A stretch of DNA of 64,000 bases from Acidimicrobiales bacterium. Its GTDB lineage: Bacteria > Actinomycetota > Acidimicrobiia > Acidimicrobiales > GCA-2861595. How positions within the stretch are numbered: position 1 is the first letter of the stretch; every line of letters starts with the position of its first letter. Positions 39,570 through 54,680 of the stretch are shown here, piece by piece. The translations under genes were made by a program, and so were the position numbers. The notes beneath the pieces are model-generated. The model made no database searches. It saw nothing but the letters and a program-made list of their open reading frames with translations, and had not been told where the DNA came from. Location: assembly GCA_030448025.1 (NCBI GenBank), contig JAUJNQ010000002.1, positions 442,354 to 506,353 on the forward strand. Direction: 5' to 3'.

Positions 39570-40009
39570 GCGCGGCGCAGCCGCCCCGGCGACGGGTAGC
39601 GATGACGTTGGTGCTGGCTCTGCTCCTAGCCCTCGGTTCTCTCGCCTGTGGCTCGAAGGAGCAAGCTCTCTCCGACCAGGCTGCCGCCGACCTTCAGGCT
39701 GCGGCGGCGAGGGTGCGAGCGGCGGCCGCCGCCGGGGATCGGGCCGGCGCCAGCAGCCAGCTCGCGGCCCTACGCAGCGCGGTGGACCGCTACCGAGGCC
39801 AGGGTCAGATCAGCGCCGGACGAGCGGCGGACGTGCTGGCTGCCGCGGGCGAGGTGGAGGCCCGCCTGAACCTGCTGGCCCCGCCACCGGCCGCGCCCGC
39901 GCCCGCCACGACCACCACGACGGCCAGGCGGCCCTCGAGCGACCCCGGAGGCGACAAGGACGACGATGAGGACCGGGGCAGGAAGGGCGGCGGCAAGAAG
40001 GAGGACTAA
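39566..40009 (+). CDS. Small lipoprotein coupled to the kinase gene, unknown function
   Basis: The 147-residue protein has a signal peptide with lipobox LGSLAC (Cys near residue 28) and an Ala/Arg-rich helical region (AAADLQAAAARVRAAAAAGD), probably a coiled coil. The C-terminus is Pro/Thr then Asp/Lys-rich (KDDDEDRGRKGGGKKED). The ATG overlaps the kinase stop (ATGA), so the two are coupled. It could be an accessory to the kinase, which has only a short outer segment. Confidence 0.7.
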   Translation: MSAAQPPRRRVAMTLVLALLLALGSLACGSKEQALSDQAAADLQAAAARVRAAAAAGDRAGASSQLAALRSAVDRYRGQGQISAGRAADVLAAAGEVEARLNLLAPPPAAPAPATTTTTARRPSSDPGGDKDDDEDRGRKGGGKKED

Positions 40010-40031
40010 AGAGGAGGACTAGACGCCCATT

Positions 40032-40062
40032 GGAATAGCCGGGGCCGGGGGCCAGGTTGACT
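40032..40062 (+). promoter_or_regulatory. Candidate SigH/SigR-type promoter upstream of dnaK
   Basis: GGAAT at 40032-40036 and GTT at 40056-40058, spaced 19 bp, fit the stress sigma factor consensus GGAAT-N18/19-GTT used for dnaK in mycobacteria. TTGACT at 40057-40062 overlaps it and may mark a second promoter. No clear HAIR repeat (CTTGAGT-N7-ACTCAAG) was found in this gap, though hspR ends the operon. Confidence 0.45.
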
Positions 40063-40142
40063 GTGATGCGCTTAACTTTGCTAGGGTCGAGCCCTGCATA
40101 CAGCTTGATCTGACCGAACAACCCCTGGGAGGGACCTGCACC

Positions 40143-41971
<1,829 letters not shown>

Positions 41972-41972
<1 letters not shown>

Positions 41973-42565
41973 TGGCCGACGCTGAGGGCGGTGTGGCGGC
42001 GGACCAGGATCCGGGCTCCGGCGGACTGCCGTCGGAGGCCGACGTCGTCGTCGACGACGCCATCGGGGATGTCGACGCTCAAGCAGCACTGGCGGTCGAC
42101 GAAGCCGTCGAGAAGGCGGAGGAGGCCATTGCCGAGGACGTCTCCGAGCTTGGCCTCCTCACCGTCGAGCGCGACGACTACCTCAACCAGCTGCGTCGCC
42201 TGCAGGCCGACTTCGAGAACTACAAGAAGCGAGTTGTCAGGCAGCAGACCGAGCACATCGAGCGGGCGACGGAGGAGCTGGTGGCCCACCTGCTCCCCGC
42301 CCTCGACACCTTCGACCTGGCCATGGCCCACGGTACCGAGGGCCTCGAGCCTGTCTACTTCTCGCTTCTGGACATCCTCGAGGGTAGCGGCCTGCAGCGG
42401 GTCGACCCCCTCGGGAAGCCCTTCGACCCCAACGAGCACGACGCCGTGCTGCACGAGGAGTCGGAGGACGCCGACGCGTCCCCCGAGGTAGTGGAGGTCC
42501 TCCGGGCGGGGTACCGGTGGAAGGGGCGTGTCATTCGCCCCGCCATGGTGAAGGTCAAGGGCTGA
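41972..42565 (+). CDS. grpE: Nucleotide exchange factor GrpE
   Basis: The 197-residue protein has an acidic, disordered N-terminus (about 1-60), the long dimer helix (LRRLQADFENYKKRVVRQQTE) and the beta-wing domain (PFDPNEHDAVLHEE, VLRAGYRWKGRVIRPAMVKV). It releases ADP from DnaK. The ATG shares its first base with the dnaK TGA. The long open frame upstream in dnaK is antisense-like and rejected as an N-terminus. Confidence 0.94.
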
Positions 42566-42587
42566 GGGGCCAGGACCAGGGAAGCCC

Positions 42588-43727
42588 ATGGCGCCGCAAC
42601 GGGAGTGGTTCGAGAAGGACTACTACAAGGTTCTGGGCGTGCCCTCCAGCGCCACCGAGAAGGAGATCACGAGCGCTTATCGCAAGCTGGCGAAGCGCTA
42701 CCACCCTGATGCCAATCCCGGTGCCGAGGACCGCTTCAAGGAGGTCTCCGCCGCCTACGACGTGCTCGGCGACCCGCCCAAGCGCAAGGAGTACGACGAG
42801 GTCCGCCGCATGGGCCCCGTGGGCAACCCGTTCGCCGGAGCCCGCTCCCGGAGCGGGTCCGGAGGCTCTGGAGGACCGGGAGGGTTTTCCGGCACCTTCG
42901 GCCCCGACGACCTCGGTGACCTGCTCGGCAACCTGTTCAACCGGGGCCGGCCCGGCGCCACCCAGCCTCGCATGGGCCCTCTGCGGGGCGACGACCTCGA
43001 AACCGACCTGCACCTGTCGTTCCAAGACGCCGTAGAGGGCGTTACCACCACGGTCAACGTCAGCAGCGACGCCTCGTGCAGCAGCTGTGGTGGCACCGGC
43101 TCGGCGCCAGGGACGTCTCCAGTCATCTGCTCCAACTGCGGGGGGCGCGGCGTCCTGGCCGAGAACCAGGGCCTGTTCTCCTTCAGCCAGCCGTGTCCCA
43201 AGTGTGGGGGCACCGGCATGAGGGTGGAGACGCCGTGCCCCACGTGCCAGGGCTCGGGCATGGAGCGCCGTGCTCGAAAGGTCAAGGTGCGCATCCCGGC
43301 CGGGGTGGACGACGGCCAGCGCATCCGCCTGAAGGGCCGTGGCGGCATTGGCCCCAACGGGGGTCCACCGGGTGACCTGTACGTTGTGGTGAGGGTGGGC
43401 CAGCACGACGTGTTCGGACGAAGCGGCAAGGACCTCACGCTTCGCCTGCCCATCACCTTCGCCGAGGCCGCCCTGGGCGCCACGGTGAAGGTTCCCACCC
43501 TGGGCGCGCCCGTGAGCTTGCGCATCCCCCCCGGGACCAGGTCGGGTCGCACCTTCCGGGTACGGGGCCACGGCGTACCCGCGTCCAGCGGTGCCGGCGA
43601 CCTCTTGGTCACGGTAGAGGTCACCGTGCCGGAGCAGCTGACCGAGGCGCAGCGCGAGGCGGTGGAGGCGTTGGCGGCGGCCTCGGCCTCGGCCGAGTCC
43701 CCCCGGCGCCACCTCGGAGTGGAGTGA
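42588..43727 (+). CDS. dnaJ: Chaperone DnaJ (type I, with zinc fingers)
   Basis: The 379-residue protein has a J domain with the HPD motif in YHPDANPGAEDRFKE, a Gly-rich linker, and four zinc-finger repeats (CSSCGGTG, CSNCGGRG, CPKCGGTG, CPTCQGSG). The C-terminal substrate domains follow (RIPAGVDDGQRIRLKG). It stimulates DnaK ATPase. It starts 22 bp after grpE and precedes hspR by 14 bp, so the four genes form one heat-shock operon. Confidence 0.96.
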   Translation: MAPQREWFEKDYYKVLGVPSSATEKEITSAYRKLAKRYHPDANPGAEDRFKEVSAAYDVLGDPPKRKEYDEVRRMGPVGNPFAGARSRSGSGGSGGPGGFSGTFGPDDLGDLLGNLFNRGRPGATQPRMGPLRGDDLETDLHLSFQDAVEGVTTTVNVSSDASCSSCGGTGSAPGTSPVICSNCGGRGVLAENQGLFSFSQPCPKCGGTGMRVETPCPTCQGSGMERRARKVKVRIPAGVDDGQRIRLKGRGGIGPNGGPPGDLYVVVRVGQHDVFGRSGKDLTLRLPITFAEAALGATVKVPTLGAPVSLRIPPGTRSGRTFRVRGHGVPASSGAGDLLVTVEVTVPEQLTEAQREAVEALAAASASAESPRRHLGVE

Positions 43728-43741
43728 GGCGGGGGTGACCG

Positions 43742-44113
43742 ATGGCTGACAAGCGCCGGGCCGTCTACGTGATCTCCGTCGCCGCCGAGCTGGCCGGCGT
43801 TCACCCCCAGACGCTGCGCGTCTACGAGCGCAAGGGCCTCTTGGAGCCGGCCCGGACAGGGGGGGGGAGTCGCCGGTACAGCGACGGTGACATCGAGCGC
43901 CTCTTCCGCATCCACGAGCTCACCGCTGCGGGCATCAACCTCGAGGGTGTCAGACGCATCATGGAGCTCGAGGACCAGAACGAGCGGCTGCGCAAGGAGC
44001 TGGTGCGGGCTCGGGCCGAGACCGACGAAGCGGTGGAGCGGACCCACCGCAAATACCGCCGGGACCTGGTGCCCGTGAACAGGGCGCCGGTCCCCTATAG
44101 GGGCCGTCGCTGA
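43742..44113 (+). CDS. hspR: MerR-family heat-shock repressor HspR
   Basis: A 123-residue MerR-type protein with the helix-turn-helix VYVISVAAELAGVHPQTLRVYERKGLLEPARTGGG, wing RRYSDGDIERLFRIHELT, and a short helix (IMELEDQNERLRKELVRARA). In Streptomyces and mycobacteria HspR with DnaK represses the dnaK operon at HAIR sites. Position at the operon end is diagnostic. No matching HAIR site was seen in the dnaK leader. Confidence 0.94.
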   Translation: MADKRRAVYVISVAAELAGVHPQTLRVYERKGLLEPARTGGGSRRYSDGDIERLFRIHELTAAGINLEGVRRIMELEDQNERLRKELVRARAETDEAVERTHRKYRRDLVPVNRAPVPYRGRR

Positions 44114-44319
44114 AGCTCAGACGCCGCAGACTCGCCGCGGGCAGATGGCCGGTCGTCGACTGCACGGTGAGGGACCAGTCCGGCGACTACGACGGCGGTC
44201 GAATTACCCAAGACGACGACGAAGGCCACTACACCCTTCAGCTGGTTGGCCGGGAGCCCGTCCAGTCGTCAAGCCGTAGCCCCGGAGAGCGGCCTTCGTC
44301 TAGGCGGGAAGGCGCCGGC

Positions 44320-44758
44320 TCAAACCTCCAAAACCAGCGTCACCGGCCCGTCGTTCACCAACTCGACCCGCATGTCGGCCCCGAACCGACCAGTGGCAAC
44401 CCTGGCGCCGAGCTCGGCGAGCGCGGTGACCACCGCCTCCACCAGAGGCTCGGCCAACGCCGCGGGCGCGGCCGCCGACCACGACGGCCGTCGCCCTCGG
44501 CTCGTGTCGCCGTACAGAGTGAACTGCGAGACCACCAGCACGCCGCCGTCCACGTCACCGACCGGACAGGTTCATGGCTCCGTCGCCATCGTCGAAGATG
44601 CGAAGTCCCCAGAGCTTGGTCGCCATCCTCCGCGACTCTGCCTCGGTATCGCCATGTGTCACGCCCAGGAGTACGAGCAGGCCCAGGTCGATCTCCCCTT
44701 CGGTCTCCTCGCCCACTCGGACCTGGGCTCGCCGGACCCGCTGCACGATGGCGCGCAC
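44320..44758 (-). pseudogene. dtd: D-aminoacyl-tRNA deacylase (dtd), frameshifted
   Basis: The minus strand encodes VRAIVQRVRRAQVRVGEE from a GTG at 44758 through [15 protein letters not shown], then stops early. The rest, [25 protein letters not shown] to [15 protein letters not shown], follows in another frame. One extra base near 44560-44566 (GGTCGG where GTCGG is expected) explains it. Both halves are otherwise intact, including SQFTLY and NDGPVT. The gene hydrolyses D-amino acids from tRNA. The change is either a recent mutation or a sequencing error. Confidence 0.85.
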
Positions 44759-44776
44759 TGCGGCATTTGACCATGA

Positions 44777-47360
<2,584 letters not shown>

Positions 47361-47364
<4 letters not shown>

Positions 47365-47807
47365 AGGTCGCGGTGCTCATGGGCTCGCCCAACGACAAGG
47401 ACAAGATGCGGGGGGCGGCTGAGATGCTCGAACGCTTCGGCATCGAGGCCGACGAGCGGGTCATGTCCGCCCATCGCAGCCCGAGCGACGTGACCGCGTT
47501 CGCGTCCGGAGCGCGCCAGGAAGGGTACGCGGCCGTGATCTGCGGCGCGGGCATGGCCGCTCACCTGGCCGGCGTGGTGGCCGCCCACACCACGCTGCCG
47601 GTGGTGGGCGTGCCGCTCTCGGGCGGGGCGCTCGGAGGCGTGGACGCGCTCTATGCAACGGTGCAGATGCCGAAGGGGATCCCCGTGGCCACCGTTGCCG
47701 TCGACGGTGCGGCCAACGCCGGGATCCTGGTGGCCGAGATGCTGTCCGTCGCCGACGACGAGATGGCCGAGAAGCTGGCCCGCTTCCGCGCCGAAGGCTC
47801 CCGATGA
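47361..47807 (+). CDS. purE: N5-carboxyaminoimidazole ribonucleotide mutase
   Basis: The 148-residue PurE has [48 protein letters not shown] and [21 protein letters not shown]. It rearranges N5-CAIR to CAIR. The second of two tandem GTG codons (47361) is chosen because GGAGG lies seven bases before it. It overlaps purD by GTGA. PurK, its usual partner, is not in the window and should be elsewhere. The stop overlaps purB. Confidence 0.94.
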
Positions 47808-49108
47808 TCCCGCGTTATGCCCTGCCGGAGATGGCGGGGCTCTGGAGCGACGAGGCCCGCTTCGCCGCCTGGCTGGAGATCGAGCTGCTGGCCGTCGAGG
47901 CCTGGTCCCGCCTCGGACGGGTGCCGGCCGAGGAGGCACGCACGGCGCGAGAGCGAGCACCGATCGTCTGCGCTGACTTCGTGCGGGCCGTGTCCGACCG
48001 GGAAGCGGTCACCGACCACGACGTGGCCGCCTTCGTGGACGTGGTGCAGGAGGCCATAGGGCACCCGGAGGGCAGCTGGATCCACTACGGGCTCACGTCC
48101 TACGACGTGGTGGACACCGCCCTCTCAGCCAGGCTCGTGAAGTCCACTGATCTGCTGCTGGAGGCGAGCACGTCGCTCGTGGCGGCGCTCAAGCGCCGGG
48201 CCCTCGAGCTCCGCCACACGGCCATGGTGGGCCGCACCCACGGCATGCACGCCGAGCCCGTCACCTTCGGGGCCAAGCTGGCCCTCTGGTGCCTCCAGGC
48301 CGACCGGGACCGCCAGCGCCTCCGTGCCGCTCGCCGAACCGTGGCCGTGGGCAAGCTCTCCGGCGCGGTGGGCGCCTACGGGACCATCGATCCCGACGTG
48401 GAGGCCCAGGTGTGCGCAGGCCTGGGGCTAGACCCGGTGCCCGCCACCCAGGTCATCGCCCGTGACCGCCACGCCGAGTACCTGTGGGCGTGCGCATCGG
48501 TGGGCGCCAGCGTGGAGGCGTTCGCCACCGAGGTCCGTCACCTCCAGCGCACAGAGGTTGGCGAGGTCCAAGAGCCCTTCGCCAAGGGCCAGAAGGGCTC
48601 CTCGGCCATGCCCCACAAGCGCAACCCGGTGATCTGCGAACGCCTCACGGGTCTGGCCCGCCTTCTCCGGGGATACCTGGGCGCCGGTCTGGAGGACGTG
48701 GCTCTGTGGCACGAGAGGGACATCTCCCACTCCTCGGTCGAAAGGGTCGCCCTTCCCGATGCCAGCCACTTGGCCTACTACGCCCTCCGCAAGATGACCA
48801 CCGTGGTCGAGGGGCTCGAGGTCGACGCCCAACGGATGCACGAGAACCTTGAGCGCTCCCACGGCCTGGTGTTCAGCCAGCCCGTGCTCTTGGCCCTCGT
48901 CGGCACGGGCCTCGACCGCGACACCGCCTACCGGATCGTCCAGCGCAATGCCATGGCGGCGTGGGACCAGGGGAAGGACCTGCGCACCATGCTCGAAGCC
49001 GATCCCGATGTCGCGCTGGAGGCGGAGGTTCTCGACGAAGCCTTCGACCTCGGGCGGTCGTTGCGCCACACCGGCCGCATCTTCGAGCAGCTGGAGTCGG
49101 TGGATTGA
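47804..49108 (+). CDS. purB: Adenylosuccinate lyase
   Basis: A 434-residue lyase of the fumarase fold with [31 protein letters not shown] and the signature loop [15 protein letters not shown]. It removes fumarate in two purine steps (SAICAR and adenylosuccinate). The ATG overlaps the purE stop (ATGA), and the end overlaps purC (TTGA). Confidence 0.96.
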   Translation: MIPRYALPEMAGLWSDEARFAAWLEIELLAVEAWSRLGRVPAEEARTARERAPIVCADFVRAVSDREAVTDHDVAAFVDVVQEAIGHPEGSWIHYGLTSYDVVDTALSARLVKSTDLLLEASTSLVAALKRRALELRHTAMVGRTHGMHAEPVTFGAKLALWCLQADRDRQRLRAARRTVAVGKLSGAVGAYGTIDPDVEAQVCAGLGLDPVPATQVIARDRHAEYLWACASVGASVEAFATEVRHLQRTEVGEVQEPFAKGQKGSSAMPHKRNPVICERLTGLARLLRGYLGAGLEDVALWHERDISHSSVERVALPDASHLAYYALRKMTTVVEGLEVDAQRMHENLERSHGLVFSQPVLLALVGTGLDRDTAYRIVQRNAMAAWDQGKDLRTMLEADPDVALEAEVLDEAFDLGRSLRHTGRIFEQLESVD

Positions 49109-50022
49109 CGCCGCTGCCGATGATGCGCTCGGGGAAGGTGCGCGACATCTTCGACGCCGGGGAAGGCAACCTGTTGATGGTCACGTCGGACCGCATCTCG
49201 GCGTTCGACGTGGTGATGGCCGAACCCATCCCGGACAAGGGCAGGTGCCTCACGGCCATGACGGCGTTCTGGGTCGACCGGCTCGCCGACGTGGCCCCCG
49301 ACCACCTGGTCTCGGCGGACCCGGCCCACTTCCCCGAGGCTGCCGCGGAGATCGACGACGTGGCCGGCCGCGCCATGCTCGTCCGCCGAGCCGACATGGT
49401 GGGCATCGAATGCATCGTCCGGGGACACCTGTCGGGCTCGGCGTGGAAGGAGTACCGCTCGCAGGGCACGGTGCACGGCGAGGCGATGCCACCAGGCCTG
49501 CAGGAGTCCGACCAGCTTCCCGAACCCATCTTCACGCCGTCCACCAAGGACGAGTCGGGCCACGACGAGAACATCTCTTTCGACCAGGCGTGTGAGCTGG
49601 TGGGGGCCGACGTGGCTGCGGCAGCCCGGGACATCAGCCTGGCCTGCTACGCACGGGCCTCGAAGTGGACCGCGGAGCGGGGGATCATCGTGGCCGACAC
49701 CAAGTTCGAGCTTGGCTTCATCGACGGGGAACTCTGCATCTGTGACGAGGTCCTCACCTCCGACTCCTCGCGCTTCTGGTCCGCCTCGGACTGGCGTCCC
49801 GGAACCACACCCCCCTCGTTCGACAAGCAGCCGGTGAGGGACTGGCTGGAAGGCACGGGTTGGGACAAGACCCCGCCCCCCCCGCAGCTGCCGCCCGAGG
49901 TGGTGGAGTCCACTCGACAGCGTTACCTGAGCGCCTATGAGCGCATCACCGGCCGACCTTTGTCCCAGTGGTACGGCGCCAACCGGCAGGTCGCCGATCA
50001 GCCCGGCCCGGAGGGAGCGTGA
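49105..50022 (+). CDS. purC: Phosphoribosylaminoimidazole-succinocarboxamide synthase
   Basis: A 305-residue SAICAR synthase with SGKVRDIFDAG, VTSDRISAFDVVMAEPIPDKG, CIVRGHLSGSAWKEY, FTPSTKDESGHDENISF and IVADTKFELGFIDGELCICDEV. It condenses CAIR with aspartate. The TTG at 49105 overlaps the purB stop, which is the expected N-terminus. Longer in-frame sequence is antisense to purB. It overlaps purS by GTGA. Confidence 0.95.
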   Translation: MTPLPMMRSGKVRDIFDAGEGNLLMVTSDRISAFDVVMAEPIPDKGRCLTAMTAFWVDRLADVAPDHLVSADPAHFPEAAAEIDDVAGRAMLVRRADMVGIECIVRGHLSGSAWKEYRSQGTVHGEAMPPGLQESDQLPEPIFTPSTKDESGHDENISFDQACELVGADVAAAARDISLACYARASKWTAERGIIVADTKFELGFIDGELCICDEVLTSDSSRFWSASDWRPGTTPPSFDKQPVRDWLEGTGWDKTPPPPQLPPEVVESTRQRYLSAYERITGRPLSQWYGANRQVADQPGPEGA

Positions 50023-50297
50023 GCACCTTCGAGGTCCTGGTCGAGGTCCGCCTCCGCCCCGGCATCGCCGATCCCGAGGGAGCCACCGTCGAGCGGGCGC
50101 TGCCGGCGCTGGGTTTCGCCGGGGTGCGTGGGGTGCGCATGGGCAAGGCCATTCGCTTCGAGGTCGAGGCCGCCGGCGAGGACGACGCCCGCCGAACGGC
50201 CGAGGAGCTCTGCCGGCGCCTTCTCACCAACCCGGTCATCGAGGATGCCGTCATCGAGGTGTGGCCTCCGCCCCCGTCGCCGGAGGGAGTCCGGTGA
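50019..50297 (+). CDS. purS: FGAM synthase subunit PurS
   Basis: A 92-residue PurS with FEVLVEVRLRPGIADPEGATVERAL, GFAGVRGVRMGKAIRFEVEA and CRRLLTNPVIEDAVIEVW. It bridges PurQ and PurL in the Gram-positive-type FGAM synthase. The GTG at 50019 overlaps purC, and the stop overlaps purQ (GTGA). Upstream frame extension is not PurS-like. Confidence 0.94.
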   Translation: MSTFEVLVEVRLRPGIADPEGATVERALPALGFAGVRGVRMGKAIRFEVEAAGEDDARRTAEELCRRLLTNPVIEDAVIEVWPPPPSPEGVR

Positions 50298-50968
50298 CGG
50301 CACGAGTGGGTGTGGTCCTCTTCCCCGGATCCAACTGCGAGCACGACGTGGTGGAGGCGGTGGAGGCCCTCGGAGCGGAGGCCGAGATCGTGTGGCACGG
50401 CGCCGGCGCCCTCCCCGATGTCGACGCCGTGGTGCTGCCGGGCGGGTTCGCCCACGGTGACTACCTGCGTCCCGGCGCCGTGGCCCGGTTCTCACCGGTG
50501 ATGGGCGCGGTTCGCGACTTTGCCGACGGCGGGGGGCCGGTCATCGGCATCTGCAATGGCTTCCAAGTGCTCACCGAAGCCGGCCTGCTTCCGGGTGCCT
50601 TGCAGAAGAACAGCGGGCTCAAGTTCCTCTGCACCATGGTGAACGTGCGAGTGGAGACCACCAATTCGATCCTCACCTCCGCAGCCCATGGCGGCCAGGT
50701 GCTCCGCATCCCCATCAACCACTTCGAGGGAAATTACACTTGTCCCGCCGACACGTTGGCCGAGCTACGTGACCAGGACAGAGTGGTGCTGCGCTATGTG
50801 GACAATCCCAACGGTTCCACGGACTCCATCGCCGGCGTTTGCAATGAAGGGCGAAACGTTGTGGGCCTCATGCCTCATCCCGAGCGAGCCAGCGATGCAC
50901 TGCTCGGGTCCGAGGACGGGCGTATCCTCCTGCGCTCGCTCCTGGCCCACGTTCCTGCGCTGCGCTAG
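50294..50968 (+). CDS. purQ: FGAM synthase glutaminase subunit PurQ
   Basis: A 224-residue class I glutamine amidotransferase: VGVVLFPGSNCEHD, PGGFAHGDYLRPGA, nucleophile GICNGFQVL and the His-Glu of GLMPHPERASDALLG. It feeds ammonia to PurL. The GTG at 50294 overlaps the purS stop. It is convergent with the next, minus-strand gene. PurL lies ~570 bp downstream rather than adjacent. Confidence 0.95.
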   Translation: MTARVGVVLFPGSNCEHDVVEAVEALGAEAEIVWHGAGALPDVDAVVLPGGFAHGDYLRPGAVARFSPVMGAVRDFADGGGPVIGICNGFQVLTEAGLLPGALQKNSGLKFLCTMVNVRVETTNSILTSAAHGGQVLRIPINHFEGNYTCPADTLAELRDQDRVVLRYVDNPNGSTDSIAGVCNEGRNVVGLMPHPERASDALLGSEDGRILLRSLLAHVPALR

Positions 50969-50998
50969 CTGTCGCCGAGCTGTCCGTCGGGCTGTCGT

Positions 50999-51427
50999 TC
51001 AGCTTTCGCCACTACCCCTGCGGATGCCCGCTCGCCTGAGCACTCCGGGGTCGACGCCCTGCTCCCGCCACGTGGCGTAGGTGATGCCCTTGCGTTCGCC
51101 GTAGGCCTTGGCCGACTGCACGAAGTCCTCCTCGAGCTGGGCCAGGTCGACGCCGTTGGACTTGGTTTCCAGCTCGGACAGCAGGTCCCGGCGCTCTTGG
51201 CGTAGCTGAAGGCGGGTAAGAGGGTCGGCCGCTTCCAGCTTGACCTCGATGTCGTCAAGCCGCTTCTGGATGGATTCCGGCGTACGCTTCCGGCCCCGTT
51301 TTGGACGATGAGTCTCGAGGGCGTCGAGGTATCGGCGCACGGAGCGACCCTGCTCCCTTCCCTGGGCGAGGGCGTCCTTGTGCTCTTGTGTCATCGGTGA
51401 TTTGTTGCGCTTGGTTCGGGGTGCCAT
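50999..51427 (-). CDS. Conserved actinobacterial protein of unknown function
   Basis: The 142-residue, charged protein ([23 protein letters not shown]) is helix-rich with Glu/Arg/Lys heptads ([33 protein letters not shown]) typical of a coiled coil. It ends [18 protein letters not shown] recall similar unnamed proteins in many actinobacteria, but no function. It splits purQ from purL on the opposite strand. A 114-bp divergent gap with purL follows. Confidence 0.75.
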   Translation of the reverse strand: MAPRTKRNKSPMTQEHKDALAQGREQGRSVRRYLDALETHRPKRGRKRTPESIQKRLDDIEVKLEAADPLTRLQLRQERRDLLSELETKSNGVDLAQLEEDFVQSAKAYGERKGITYATWREQGVDPGVLRRAGIRRGSGES

Positions 51428-51541
51428 TCATGGATTGTGGCGTACCTGCTCATGAACTTTCAAGTCATGGAACCGTTGGCCTTTCCCATCATGAGCCCCG
51501 GCATACATTTTGAGGTCCGAGCCTGCCGGTACGGTGGAGCC

Positions 51542-53755
<2,214 letters not shown>

Positions 53756-53793
53756 CACCCTTTCCCCGTCCGCCACGAAGGAGGCCGAGCAGG

Positions 53794-54639
53794 TCAGGAC
53801 GGGCAGCGGGCGGCCAGTTGCTCCAGGGCCTGGTCGGGGACGTCGAGGTCACCCTGGCCGACGCCCACCCGAAGGTCGGGCTTGTAGGTTCCGTGATGGT
53901 CCGATCCGCCGGTCACGACCAGGCCCAGTCCGCGGGCGAGGTCGACGAGGCCCTCCCGCTCCTCGGGCGAGTACCGACCGTAGACGCACTCCATCCCCGC
54001 CAGACCCAGCTCGGCCAGCTCGCGCATGGTCGCTTCCAGCTCCGCGCCGGGCAGCTTCATGCTGAGCGGATGGGCCGCCGAAGCCACGCCGCCCGAGCCC
54101 CGGATCAGGCGCAGGGCCTCGGCGGGCTCCAGGCGAGTCCGCTCCACGTACCCCGGGCGCCCGTCCCCCAGCCAGCGCTCGAAGGCCTCCGTCACCGATC
54201 TCACCACGCCCTTGCGAACCAGCACGGCGGCGGCGTGCGGGCGCCCCGCCCCCGAGCCCCCGGCCTCCTCCTGCATCTCGTCGTATGTCACCGGCAGGCC
54301 CAGGTCCTCCAGGCGCGTGGCGAGGGCGCGGTTGCGCTCGTCGCGAACCGTCTGAAGCTCCATGAGCTTGTCCTGGAGGGGCCCCTCGACCGGCTCCACG
54401 AAGTACACGAGCACGTGCATGGACCCCGCCGCCGCCGGCGAGACGCAGGACAGCTCGCAGCCCGCGATCAGGTTGATTCCCAACTCCTCGGCCCGGCCCC
54501 TCGCCTCCTCCACGCCGTCCAGGCGGTCATGGTCGGTCAAGGCGACGGCCGAGCAGCCCACCTCTGCGGCCAGCTCCGGGATCCGGCGCGGCGCGTCGGA
54601 GCCGTCCGAGACGGTGGAGTGGGTGTGGAGGTCGATCAC
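53794..54639 (-). CDS. PHP-domain phosphoesterase
   Basis: The 281-residue protein starts VIDLHTHSTVSDGS and continues with VALTDHDRLDG, AGCELSCV and the later ASAAHPLSM and GGSDHHGTY metal-binding motifs. Bacterial relatives hydrolyse 3',5'-nucleotide bisphosphates or related phosphates, so this is the inferred role. The GTG at 54639 is the canonical start. It is divergent from purF across 41 bp and convergent with purL, so it interrupts the purine run. Confidence 0.9.
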   Translation of the reverse strand: MIDLHTHSTVSDGSDAPRRIPELAAEVGCSAVALTDHDRLDGVEEARGRAEELGINLIAGCELSCVSPAAAGSMHVLVYFVEPVEGPLQDKLMELQTVRDERNRALATRLEDLGLPVTYDEMQEEAGGSGAGRPHAAAVLVRKGVVRSVTEAFERWLGDGRPGYVERTRLEPAEALRLIRGSGGVASAAHPLSMKLPGAELEATMRELAELGLAGMECVYGRYSPEEREGLVDLARGLGLVVTGGSDHHGTYKPDLRVGVGQGDLDVPDQALEQLAARCPS

Positions 54640-54680
54640 GGGGCCAGGGTAGGGACTCGGTTCGCCGGCCGGGGGGAGAC

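Noticed and set aside
40060..40110. HAIR operator upstream of dnaK.
   Set aside because: No CTTGAGT-N7-ACTCAAG repeat is visible. TTGACT and TTAACT do not pair with the required spacing.
44167..44340. A plus-strand frame starting with RDQSGDYDGGRITQDDDEG after hspR.
   Set aside because: It has no recognisable domain and runs antisense into the dtd remnant. It is more likely non-coding.
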